From: an uncultured Alphaproteobacteria bacterium | GTDB taxonomy: Bacteria; Pseudomonadota; Alphaproteobacteria; UBA7985 | Length of the DNA: 51,617 nucleotides | Direction: 5' to 3' | NCBI GenBank assembly: GCA_905479265.1 | Contig: CAJQLX010000028.1 | Location: forward strand, 1 to 51,617 | Shown here: one piece after another, positions 32,408 through 40,521 of the stretch | Layout of the letters: each line of letters begins with the position of its first letter | Position numbering within the stretch: position 1 is the stretch's first letter | Notes under the pieces: model-generated | What the model was told of the DNA's origin: nothing | Database searches by the model: none | Seen by the model: the letters and a program-made list of their open reading frames with translations, nothing else | Program-made: the position numbers and the translations under genes

Positions 32408-33883
32408 TCATACTCCCCAATACAGCTTTGCAGCGCGCCGCGCTTCTGCGGCGTCATCGAATGGAAGCGTTGTATCGCCGACAATCTGGCCCGTTTCGTG
32501 ACCCTTGCCGGCAATTATGAACAAATCTTCGGGTTGCATCGCTTGCAGCCCCTGTTCGATCGCTTGTTGGCGGTCGCCGATGTCAAGCGCGCCCGGACAG
32601 GCTGCGAGGATTGCTGCGCGGATCAGGGCAGGGTCTTCGGTCCGCGGATTGTCGTCTGTGACGATGGCAACATCAGCAAAGCGCGCCGCCGCTTGCCCCA
32701 TCAGCGCCCGCTTGCCCGGATCCCGATCCCCGCCCGCGCCAAAGGCTACGATCAACTGACCGCGACAGTGGGGACGAGCGGCCTGTAAGACCGTGGCGAG
32801 GGCGTCTGGTGTATGGGCGTAATCGACCAGCACGCGGCCGTGTGGGGCCGATGGATGACTGACCACGGGCATCATCCGCCCCGGCACGCCCAAGGCTTCG
32901 GCTGGCACATCGGCCAGTTTCCGTGCCAAGTCCTGCACGCCCCCAACATGGGCCAAGCCCAGAGCCACGGCGATGTTTTCCGCTTGGAACGTACCAAACA
33001 GCGGCAAATCCAACCTGTGGGTTTGGTGGCCGAGGCGATAGGTAAAGCCCAGCCCGCTGGGTGTTGGTTGGGCTGTATAGCCAAGATCGATATTCGGGGT
33101 GTCTACGTTGCCCAAGCGGAACAAATTCAGCCCCAAATCAGCCAATTCTTGCGCCTGCGGCGTGCGCGTATCGATGACGACGGCGCCTTGGGGCTTGAGC
33201 CGATCCGTAAACAGGCGCCGCTTGGCGTGCCAGTAGTCTTCCATCGTGGGGTGATAGTCCAGATGATCGCGACTGAGATTGGTAAAGGCGGCAGCGTCGA
33301 ATTGTAAGCCGTCGAGGCGGCCTTGATCCAAACCGTGGGACGAGGCCTCGACGATTGCGGTTCTTCGGCCCGACGCCGCTGCGGCCGCTAAGCCTTGGGC
33401 CAGGGCGATCTGGTCTGGACTGGTCAGGTACGGCATGTCGAACAAGCCGCTGGGTAACATACCAAGCGTCCCAACCGACACCGCACTTTCTTCGCCATAG
33501 AGAAGCCGCACGAAGTGGGCCACGGACGTTTTCCCGTTGGTTCCAGTCACAGCCTGTAAACAAGCGGGCAAAGGGCCAAAAAAGCGTGCCGCGATGACCG
33601 CGAGGGCGCGTGCGGTATCCTCCACGACCAGCGTGGGAACGCGATGGGGTGTGCGCGGTGAGCGCTGCACCAGTAAAGCACTGGCTTGCGCAGCCAGCGC
33701 TCGATCAATGAAATCATGACCGTCAACGCGGCTGCCCGGCAGAGCGGCAAACAGGGAACCAGCGGCGACGGCGCGGCTGTCGAAGGTCAACTGTTCAACG
33801 GGAACATCCCTCGCGCCCGTGAGCGTTGCCGCAATACCCGCTTCACCCAGCCAATCGATCAGCGTTGAAACATAAACCGTCAT
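32408..33883 (-). CDS. murE: UDP-N-acetylmuramoyl-L-alanyl-D-glutamate--2,6-diaminopimelate ligase
   Basis: MurE adds the third residue of the stem peptide. The 491-residue protein contains the P-loop VTGTNGKTSVAHF and the substrate-selecting motif DNPR at about 411-414, which in this family marks meso-diaminopimelate rather than lysine. Other MurE stretches are EASSHGLDQGRLDG and FTNLSRDHLDYHPTMEDY, with the lysine region following. It starts with ATG 14 nt after the ftsI stop. Its own stop lies one codon before the murF start in the same frame. Confidence 0.96.
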   Translation of the reverse strand: MTVYVSTLIDWLGEAGIAATLTGARDVPVEQLTFDSRAVAAGSLFAALPGSRVDGHDFIDRALAAQASALLVQRSPRTPHRVPTLVVEDTARALAVIAARFFGPLPACLQAVTGTNGKTSVAHFVRLLYGEESAVSVGTLGMLPSGLFDMPYLTSPDQIALAQGLAAAAASGRRTAIVEASSHGLDQGRLDGLQFDAAAFTNLSRDHLDYHPTMEDYWHAKRRLFTDRLKPQGAVVIDTRTPQAQELADLGLNLFRLGNVDTPNIDLGYTAQPTPSGLGFTYRLGHQTHRLDLPLFGTFQAENIAVALGLAHVGGVQDLARKLADVPAEALGVPGRMMPVVSHPSAPHGRVLVDYAHTPDALATVLQAARPHCRGQLIVAFGAGGDRDPGKRALMGQAAARFADVAIVTDDNPRTEDPALIRAAILAACPGALDIGDRQQAIEQGLQAMQPEDLFIIAGKGHETGQIVGDTTLPFDDAAEARRAAKLYWGV

Positions 33884-33897
33884 GCATCTGGGGCGAC

Positions 33898-35610
33898 TTA
33901 GTCGCTCTCCTCCGCTGGCAAAATCTGCTCGATCCCGAGTATCGGGGCGGTACGCTCTACGATCCTTTTAAACGCAGGGGCTGCGACCCAGCCGCCGGTT
34001 GCGTAACCGTAGGTGTATTCCTGTGGCAACGGCTCGTCCACCATGACCAACAGCACGTATTTGGGATCTTCGATCGGGAAAGCACCGAGGAAGGTCGCGA
34101 TGCGCGCGTCTTCGTTATACGCGCCCCGTGAAGGTTTATCCGCCGTGCCGGTTTTGCCGCCCACGCGGTATCCTTCTGCACCGGCGTTGCCCCCGGTTCC
34201 TTCGCGCACAACATGGTCGAGCATCTTACGGACCTTGATGGACGTTTGTTCGGAGATAACGCGATTGCCGTCATGCAGGGGTGCGGTTGGATCGCGCTTG
34301 ACCAGAGTTGCTGGTCGGTAAATGCCGCCGTTGACCACGGCAGCAAAGGCGTTGGCGACTTGCAAGGGCGACGCCGCAATGCCGTGTCCGTAGCTGATGG
34401 TAATCGTCTGGGTTTTGCGCCAGTTGCTTGGATACTTGGGCGCTGAAACTTCCTGCACCTCGATCTCTGCGTGCGTGAGCAGACCAAGGCTGCTCAGAAA
34501 CCGTTTCTGTGCCCGGTTGCCAACGCGCAACGCCAACTTGGCTGAACCAATGTTGGAGGACTTCGATAAAATGGTTTTTGGGTCCATTTTGCCGTTGTAT
34601 GGCTTGAAGTCTTTGATGGTGTGCGGCCCAATTTGTAAGGGTCCGGTCACGTCAATTTCTTCGTCTTCTCGGACAGCGCCGGACTCAAGCGCAGCGGCAA
34701 CGGTGAAGACCTTGAAGACCGAACCCAGCTCATAGGTTTCAAAGGTCGCTCGATTTCGTAACTGGGCCTGTGACTGCGCGCCGGGGTTATAAGGGTCATA
34801 GTCCGGCAGCGATACGAGCGACAGCACCTCAGAGGTATTGGCATCCAGCAGGATCGCAGCGCCAGCCGGGGCTTCAAACTCTTCGATGGTTGCGGCCAAT
34901 TCTTCGGCGACAATATGCTGAATGCCCACGTCAATGGACAGCTCCAGCGGCGCGACGCCCTGCTGTAATGAGGGATCGAAATAGGCTTCAACACCCGCGC
35001 GGCCCACCGTATCGATGTCGTTAAACCCAACGACGTGAGCGGTCAGATTGCCTTTTGGGTAAACGCGGTGCTGTTCAGCAAGGAACTCAAGCCCCGGTTC
35101 GCCCAGGTTCCAAACGGCCTGTTCTTCCTTGGGCGTTAAACCGCGCTTGATGTAGACAAAGCTGCGGTTCTTGTTGCTCAGCCGACGGCGTAAATCGTCC
35201 ATATCAAGGGTCGGGAAAATTTCGGCTAAGCCTTGGAGCGTCGCTTCCAAATCCTGAATTTTTTTGGGGTCGGCGTAGGCGGCTTTCCGGTAGACGTTAT
35301 CAGCAAGGATCCGCCCGCGTCGGTCTTGGATGCGGCTGCGCTGGTGCTCATCTGCCGGACCGTCGAGAACATACTCAATGACTTTAAGCGGCCCTCTGGC
35401 CTCGGCGATAACGGCCAAATGGAAGATTTTTCCGCCAATAACGCAAAACAGCCCAAAGAAGACCAACCCAAGCAGCCACAGGCGAAAAGGTGCCACGGCG
35501 CGTGGGTGACGCTGTTCCTTCGCATGCGCACCGGCGCGCGCGCGTTCTGCTGACAAACCAAGATTGGCGTCAAGAACATGGGCCGAAGGATCAGGCGTGT
35601 ATGCTGTCAT
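33898..35610 (-). CDS. ftsI: Division-specific D,D-transpeptidase FtsI (PBP3, class B)
   Basis: FtsI crosslinks septal peptidoglycan as partner of FtsW. The 570-residue protein has a cytoplasmic N-terminus of about 40 residues, one membrane anchor (about 43-65), a pedestal domain and a C-terminal transpeptidase domain. The active-site triad of motifs is complete: SVFK (Ser297 nucleophile, Lys300), SSN at 351-353 and KTG at 486-488. The RRGRILADN segment after the anchor is typical of class B PBPs. There are no PASTA repeats. ATG start, 6 nt after the ftsL stop. Confidence 0.96.
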   Translation of the reverse strand: MTAYTPDPSAHVLDANLGLSAERARAGAHAKEQRHPRAVAPFRLWLLGLVFFGLFCVIGGKIFHLAVIAEARGPLKVIEYVLDGPADEHQRSRIQDRRGRILADNVYRKAAYADPKKIQDLEATLQGLAEIFPTLDMDDLRRRLSNKNRSFVYIKRGLTPKEEQAVWNLGEPGLEFLAEQHRVYPKGNLTAHVVGFNDIDTVGRAGVEAYFDPSLQQGVAPLELSIDVGIQHIVAEELAATIEEFEAPAGAAILLDANTSEVLSLVSLPDYDPYNPGAQSQAQLRNRATFETYELGSVFKVFTVAAALESGAVREDEEIDVTGPLQIGPHTIKDFKPYNGKMDPKTILSKSSNIGSAKLALRVGNRAQKRFLSSLGLLTHAEIEVQEVSAPKYPSNWRKTQTITISYGHGIAASPLQVANAFAAVVNGGIYRPATLVKRDPTAPLHDGNRVISEQTSIKVRKMLDHVVREGTGGNAGAEGYRVGGKTGTADKPSRGAYNEDARIATFLGAFPIEDPKYVLLVMVDEPLPQEYTYGYATGGWVAAPAFKRIVERTAPILGIEQILPAEESD

Positions 35611-35616
35611 CTCAGT

Positions 35617-36075
35617 TTAGTACTCCACCGATAGGGTGCTCGCCTGTTGCGCGATAATGGCTTGAAGCAAGTCCGGCGCATGGATCGGACGCAGCGAACC
35701 AACATCGCGCAGATCGTCACCATTGCGCAGGGAGTGGGTCGCGAAACCCTCTTCTGGCTCTTCAATGGTTAAATAGGCGACCGGGCGCAGATTTTCGGGC
35801 CGGACGGGGATTTGATCAACCGGTGCGATTGCACCTGACTCGCCCTCCGCGAACGCCGGCAAGAAGTCTTTGCTCAGCTCAGCAAGTCGGCGGGGCTGGT
35901 TCAGATGCTCCCATTCCAAATGCAGCTTGCGGACGCGTTCTTTGGTTTCAGCAATCTGTCGGATTGTCGAATCCCGCTCCTCAGCGACCTGCTGAACGGT
36001 GTACTTCACCTGAAACAGGGCAATGATGAGAGCCATAAAAAAGGCCAGCCAGAGTATGTAAGAAACACGAATCAA
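35617..36075 (-). CDS. ftsL: Cell division protein FtsL
   Basis: FtsL is a small bitopic protein that, with FtsB and FtsQ, activates FtsW-FtsI. The 152-residue product has one membrane segment right at its N-terminus (ILWLAFFMALIIALFQVKY), then a heptad-like helix (QVAEERDSTIRQIAETKERVRKL) and a Pro/Glu-rich tail. The match rests on this architecture and on position between rsmH and ftsI, because FtsL sequence is poorly conserved. The start is TTG 36075, overlapping the rsmH stop as TTGA, with GGAG 7 nt upstream. No ATG or GTG is available before the membrane segment. Confidence 0.88.
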   Translation of the reverse strand: MIRVSYILWLAFFMALIIALFQVKYTVQQVAEERDSTIRQIAETKERVRKLHLEWEHLNQPRRLAELSKDFLPAFAEGESGAIAPVDQIPVRPENLRPVAYLTIEEPEEGFATHSLRNGDDLRDVGSLRPIHAPDLLQAIIAQQASTLSVEY

Positions 36076-37097
36076 GTGTCAGCTCCACTTTGCTTGGATT
36101 CAGTGTCCGTTGCAGCACCCCGAGCTACAGCGTCCGTGCGTTGAGCCGCGCGAAGTTTGGCAGATCGAGCGCGCGGGTTAGCCCGGCATTCGTCCCGTTG
36201 TGCTTCGAGTGGCTTTTTGTTGACGAGGGCGAAGGTTCGAGCGGTGTCGTCGACTTCTTCCTCTTCCCACGGCATCAGTCGTCCCTTTGATGCCGGCTTT
36301 GAGGCTCGCGCCTTCAGGAATGATTTTACAATGCGGTCTTCAAGGCTGTGAAAGGTCACAACCACCAGGCGTCCGCCGGGCTTGAGAAGCGATTCAGCAG
36401 CGTCGAGCCCGCGCTCCAACTCGCCCAATTCATCATTGACGTGGATGCGCAAACCCTGAAACGTCCGCGTGGCAGGGTCGATGCCGTCTTTGGCGCGCCA
36501 AACAACCGAACGGATGATTTCAGCCAGCCGGCCTGTTGTCTCAATGGGCGCTTCTGCGCGTGCTTCGACAATGGCGTGTGCAACCGCCCGCGAGCGGCGT
36601 TCCTCGCCGTACTTATAAATGACGTTGGCGAGATCTTCCTCGCCCATCGTGTTCACAACCTCTGCTGCGGACGCCCCGCGTGAGGTGTCCATGCGCATGT
36701 CCAGTGGGCCATCTTTGCCAAAGGAAAAACCGCGCTCGGCTTGGTCGATTTGTGGTGAGGAAACGCCCAGATCCAGAATAACGACATCAACGCTGTTCAG
36801 GCCCAAACCGCGGACAATCCCCTCCATTTCGGAAAAGGCGGCGTGGTGGACCTCCAGCCCCGGTAACTGCTCGCTCAGGCTGGTTCCATACTCAACGGCA
36901 ACCGGGTCACGATCGAGGCCAATGTAACGGCAGCCGGGTTCAGCCGTCAGTATTCCACGGGCGTATCCACCGCGTCCAAAGGTGCCATCAACCACGCTTT
37001 CGCCTGCAGAAATATCCGCAGCAGCGATCACTTCGCGCAGCATGACAGGATCATGCGCGTGCGGTGTGTCAATCAGCTCTGGTGGAACAGCAAACAT
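36072..37097 (-). CDS. rsmH: 16S rRNA (cytosine(1402)-N(4))-methyltransferase
   Basis: RsmH (MraW) methylates N4 of C1402 in 16S rRNA and is by tradition the first or second gene of the division/wall cluster. The 341-residue protein shows the SAM-binding segment VVDGTFGRGGYARGIL, LDRDPVAVEYG, VVILDLGVSSPQIDQAERGF, and VVTFHSLEDRIVKSFL near the C-terminus. The start chosen is ATG 37097 (MFAVPPELIDTPHAHDPVM), because conserved sequence begins there; the frame is open upstream to 37262 without family similarity. No good ribosome-binding site precedes it. No mraZ lies upstream. Confidence 0.94.
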   Translation of the reverse strand: MFAVPPELIDTPHAHDPVMLREVIAAADISAGESVVDGTFGRGGYARGILTAEPGCRYIGLDRDPVAVEYGTSLSEQLPGLEVHHAAFSEMEGIVRGLGLNSVDVVILDLGVSSPQIDQAERGFSFGKDGPLDMRMDTSRGASAAEVVNTMGEEDLANVIYKYGEERRSRAVAHAIVEARAEAPIETTGRLAEIIRSVVWRAKDGIDPATRTFQGLRIHVNDELGELERGLDAAESLLKPGGRLVVVTFHSLEDRIVKSFLKARASKPASKGRLMPWEEEEVDDTARTFALVNKKPLEAQRDECRANPRARSAKLRAAQRTDAVARGAATDTESKQSGADT

Positions 37098-37190
37098 TGC
37101 GGTGGGTGGACGCCTCTTAAAAACAGCGGGACGATCGTTGTGTAATTTCTTGGGCTCGCTGCAGAAAATGCGCAGCGCATAATTTCTTCT

Positions 37191-37219
37191 AATGTATCTT
37201 AGGATATGGTCTGAGTAAA
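37191..37219 (-). promoter_or_regulatory. Possible promoter of the division/wall gene run
   Basis: In the roughly 200-nt non-coding gap before rsmH, the minus strand has TTTACT and TACATT separated by 17 nt (four of six matches each). Transcription would start near 37184 and give a leader of almost 90 nt. Two GANTC sequences, the CcrM methylation target of many alphaproteobacteria, lie just upstream at 37250-37254 and 37269-37273. The promoter assignment is weak. Confidence 0.25.
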
Positions 37220-37294
37220 TTGAAAACACAAGACTTTTAGGGAAAGTTAGAGTCGTTTTCATCCAACCGATTCGACAACGTCGAACGGGCGTAA

Positions 37295-37692
<398 letters not shown>

Positions 37693-38379
37693 CTAGTCCT
37701 TGACCAAGGCTGGGGCGCTGTAAAGCTCTTTTAGTCGGGAGAAAGCAGCGTTGATCCGGGCGAGTTGCTTATCGGCCAAAGCCATCAGCTCGTCCGGCAG
37801 TCCCAGCGACGCCAATTGGTCCGGGTGATGCTCGCGAACCAGAAAGCGGTGCGCCTTCTTAATCTCGTCCCAGCTCGCATCCCGCTCAACGCCCAAAATG
37901 ACAAAGGGATCATCGTCCAAATCCTGCCGATAAATCAGCGCCAAGCGTTCAAATTCAGCGGCACTCCACCCGAAAATTTCAGCGACATAACCCAGAAAAT
38001 CCAACTCAGGCGGCGAGACTTCGCCATCGGCCGATGCGATATGGAACAGGCACGCCATGAGCCGTTCGAGCTCGGGACTGCGGGGGTCAAACAGCTTTGA
38101 TACGTTGCGTGCGTAGCCGTCGAAACCGGCAACGTCTTGGCGCGCAAGGTTAAACAGCATGGCGACGTTTTCGTGCTGATCCTCCGGAACGTGAAAGACA
38201 TCGCGAAAGGCGCGAACTTCGTCGCGCGTGACTTGGCCATCGGCTTTGGACAGCTTCGCACCGAGCGCGATGACGCCTATGGTAAAGGCCTCAGACTTGT
38301 CGCCCGTCGCACGCGCGCGCCCCAGCACGACATCAATGCCGAGCTCCAATGCACGTAATATGCGTTGCCAGAGGGTCAT
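37693..38379 (-). CDS. DjlA-like protein: TerB-like domain plus C-terminal J domain
   Basis: The protein combines a TerB-like helical domain (about 30-150: FTIGVIALGAKLSKADGQVT, FHIASADGEVSPPELDFL) with a C-terminal J domain (DPFVILGVERDASWDEIKKA ... HHPDQ). The HPD motif that activates DnaK-type Hsp70 chaperones is intact. This is the DjlA arrangement without the N-terminal membrane helix of E. coli DjlA, although the start (MTLWQRILRALELGIDVVLG) is moderately hydrophobic and amphipathic. I use ATG 38379 (228 residues); in-frame upstream ATGs at 38415 and 38421 exist. It is divergent from pccA and directly precedes rnpB. Confidence 0.85.
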   Translation of the reverse strand: MTLWQRILRALELGIDVVLGRARATGDKSEAFTIGVIALGAKLSKADGQVTRDEVRAFRDVFHVPEDQHENVAMLFNLARQDVAGFDGYARNVSKLFDPRSPELERLMACLFHIASADGEVSPPELDFLGYVAEIFGWSAAEFERLALIYRQDLDDDPFVILGVERDASWDEIKKAHRFLVREHHPDQLASLGLPDELMALADKQLARINAAFSRLKELYSAPALVKD

Positions 38380-38505
38380 AAATCCGCTTTCTCTGCTCTC
38401 GGATCTGCTTGCCATAACCATAGATGCACGCTTGAGCGAAAACCAGACGAAGCGCTATTGCGCGATCGAGAAGGTGCTTTGCATCTGCAAGATAAGGGGG
38501 ATGCC

Positions 38506-40482
38506 ATGTCTTTCGAGAAAATCCTGATCGCAAACCGGGGTGAGATTGCCTGCCGTGTGATGAGGACCGCACGCCAAATGGGAATCGCGACGGTTGCGAT
38601 TTACTCCGATGCGGACGCAGGGTCTAAGCACGTGCAGATGGCAGATGAAGCCGTCAATGTGGGCGCAGCCGCGTCGGCGGATTCTTACTTGCAAGGACAA
38701 CGCATCATCGACGCCGCCAAAAATACCGGCGCGCAAGCCATTCATCCCGGTTTCGGTTTCCTGAGCGAAAATGCAGATTTTTGCGAGGCGGTGAAAGCGG
38801 CTGGCTTGGTCTGGATCGGCCCACCAACGGGCGCCATTCAGTCCATGGGTGACAAAATCGAGTCCAAGCGACTGGCTGGACTTGCGGGCGTTTCGACGGT
38901 GCCGGGCTATGTCGGGGAAATCGATACGCCGGAGCAGGCGGTCGAAATTGCCACTGAAATCGGCTTTCCGGTGATGATCAAAGCGTCCGCCGGTGGCGGC
39001 GGTAAAGGCATGCGCGTCGCAGAAACCGCGGGCGATGTGGCCGACGGCTTCCGCGCTGCGCGGGCCGAAGCAAAGGGCGCTTTTGGCGATGATCGGATCT
39101 TCATTGAGAAGTTCATCGTAAACCCCCGTCACATCGAAATTCAGGTTTTGGCCGACCAGAACGGCAACATCGTTCACTTGGGCGAGCGCGAATGTTCGAT
39201 TCAACGCCGACACCAGAAAGTTATCGAAGAAGCCCCTTCGCCGTTGCTGGATGAAGCCACGCGGCAGTCCATGGGCGAGCAAGCCGTCGCGCTTGCGCGC
39301 GCGGTGAATTATGCATCGGCCGGAACGGTTGAGTTCATCGCCGATCAAGACAAGAACTTCTTCTTCCTTGAAATGAACACGCGCTTGCAGGTTGAGCACC
39401 CCGTCACGGAGCTGATCCATGACATCGATTTGGTCGAGTGGATGATCCGCGTCGCGGCTGGCGAAAGCCTTCCCTTTAATCAGTCACAGGTGGAGCATGA
39501 AGGCTGGGCGCTGGAAGCGCGGGTTTACGCCGAAGATCCCTTGCGGGGTTTCCTGCCATCGATTGGCCGCTTGTCGGTTTACGCTGAGCCAGAAGGCGAG
39601 GGCGTTCGTGTGGATTCTGGCGTCCGCGAAGGCGACGAGATTTCCATGCACTACGACCCCATGATCGCAAAGGTCATCGCCTATGGCAAAGACCGGCAAG
39701 AAGCGGTTGATCGCCTGATGGGGGCTTTGGATGGTTATGTGATCGAAGGATTGGACCACAACGTCGCTTTTGTGAATCAGGTGCTGGGCGCAGAGCGGTT
39801 TCAAAGCGGCAGCCTGACCACCAATTACATCGCCGAAGAGTTCCCCGACGGCTTCACCGAGGATCATGTTGGCGGTGGGGATGATGAAGGCATGTTGGTG
39901 GCCTTGGCAGCGCAGGTGATGCGGGTCAACAATGCGCTCGATTTGCCCGACGAAGATGGTCACTACACGCTGCTTCTGGACCGAGAAATTTACCGTGTTG
40001 GCTTCGGCGACAGCGATGGTGGCGTGACGGTAAGCGTGAACGGTCGCTCCGGCGGCGAGGCTGAGTTTGGTGCAGACGTGCTGGATTGGCAGCCGGGTCA
40101 CCGCGTTTATTCCTGTGAACTGGGCGGGCGTCCTTTGGTGCTGCAAGCTGTGAAGCGGGCGCTGGCATGGACGATCGCGCACGGCGGTCGATCGGTGACG
40201 CTGACACCGATGCGCTCAGAGGTCGCTGCGCTCTACCACCACATGCCGGAAAAAGTCGTCCTCGATACCAGCCGGATCATTGTCTCACCCATGCCCGGTT
40301 TGCTGAAGGCGATTTCGGTTGAGGTTGGTCAGGCGGTAAAGGCCGGTGAAACGCTCGCGGTTGTTGAGGCCATGAAGATGGAAAATCTGCTCACCGCAGC
40401 TGTGGACGGCGTTGTCGAATCCATCCCCGCCACCGTTGGTGGAACGCTGAAGCGCGATGAAGTCATTCTCACGCTGGGCTAA
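38506..40482 (+). CDS. pccA: Propionyl-CoA carboxylase alpha subunit (biotin carboxylase plus biotin carrier)
   Basis: The alpha subunit carboxylates its own biotin with ATP and bicarbonate and passes CO2 to the beta subunit, producing methylmalonyl-CoA. The 658-residue protein has a biotin carboxylase domain (MSFEKILIANRGEIACRV, ASAGGGGKGMR, FFLEMNTRLQVEHPVTE), a PCC-type BT linker domain and a C-terminal biotinyl domain with VEAMKMEN (Lys624 carries biotin). The AEEFPDGF stretch favours PCC over methylcrotonyl- or acetyl-CoA carboxylase. ATG 38506 has AAGGGGG 5 nt upstream; the frame is open earlier without similarity. No beta subunit is in this window. PCC feeds a B12-dependent mutase, in keeping with B12 use by nrdJ. 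Confidence 0.87.
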   Translation: MSFEKILIANRGEIACRVMRTARQMGIATVAIYSDADAGSKHVQMADEAVNVGAAASADSYLQGQRIIDAAKNTGAQAIHPGFGFLSENADFCEAVKAAGLVWIGPPTGAIQSMGDKIESKRLAGLAGVSTVPGYVGEIDTPEQAVEIATEIGFPVMIKASAGGGGKGMRVAETAGDVADGFRAARAEAKGAFGDDRIFIEKFIVNPRHIEIQVLADQNGNIVHLGERECSIQRRHQKVIEEAPSPLLDEATRQSMGEQAVALARAVNYASAGTVEFIADQDKNFFFLEMNTRLQVEHPVTELIHDIDLVEWMIRVAAGESLPFNQSQVEHEGWALEARVYAEDPLRGFLPSIGRLSVYAEPEGEGVRVDSGVREGDEISMHYDPMIAKVIAYGKDRQEAVDRLMGALDGYVIEGLDHNVAFVNQVLGAERFQSGSLTTNYIAEEFPDGFTEDHVGGGDDEGMLVALAAQVMRVNNALDLPDEDGHYTLLLDREIYRVGFGDSDGGVTVSVNGRSGGEAEFGADVLDWQPGHRVYSCELGGRPLVLQAVKRALAWTIAHGGRSVTLTPMRSEVAALYHHMPEKVVLDTSRIIVSPMPGLLKAISVEVGQAVKAGETLAVVEAMKMENLLTAAVDGVVESIPATVGGTLKRDEVILTLG

Positions 40483-40488
40483 GGCATT

Positions 40489-40518
40489 CTTGGATCTGCT
40501 CAAACGGGCAGATCCAAG
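40489..40518. terminator. Perfect inverted repeat between convergent pccA and tyrS
   Basis: Arms CTTGGATCTGC and GCAGATCCAAG pair over 11 bp around an 8-nt loop. The hairpin fills the 39-nt gap between the two stop codons and could stop transcription from both sides. Neither side has a T tract, so it is not a classical intrinsic terminator and may rather protect 3' ends. Confidence 0.55.
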
Positions 40519-40521
40519 CCA

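Noticed and set aside
37098-37262. N-terminal extension of rsmH back to 37262
   Set aside because: The extra residues are unlike the family, cover the A/T-rich promoter region and have no conserved sequence; the family start is at 37097.
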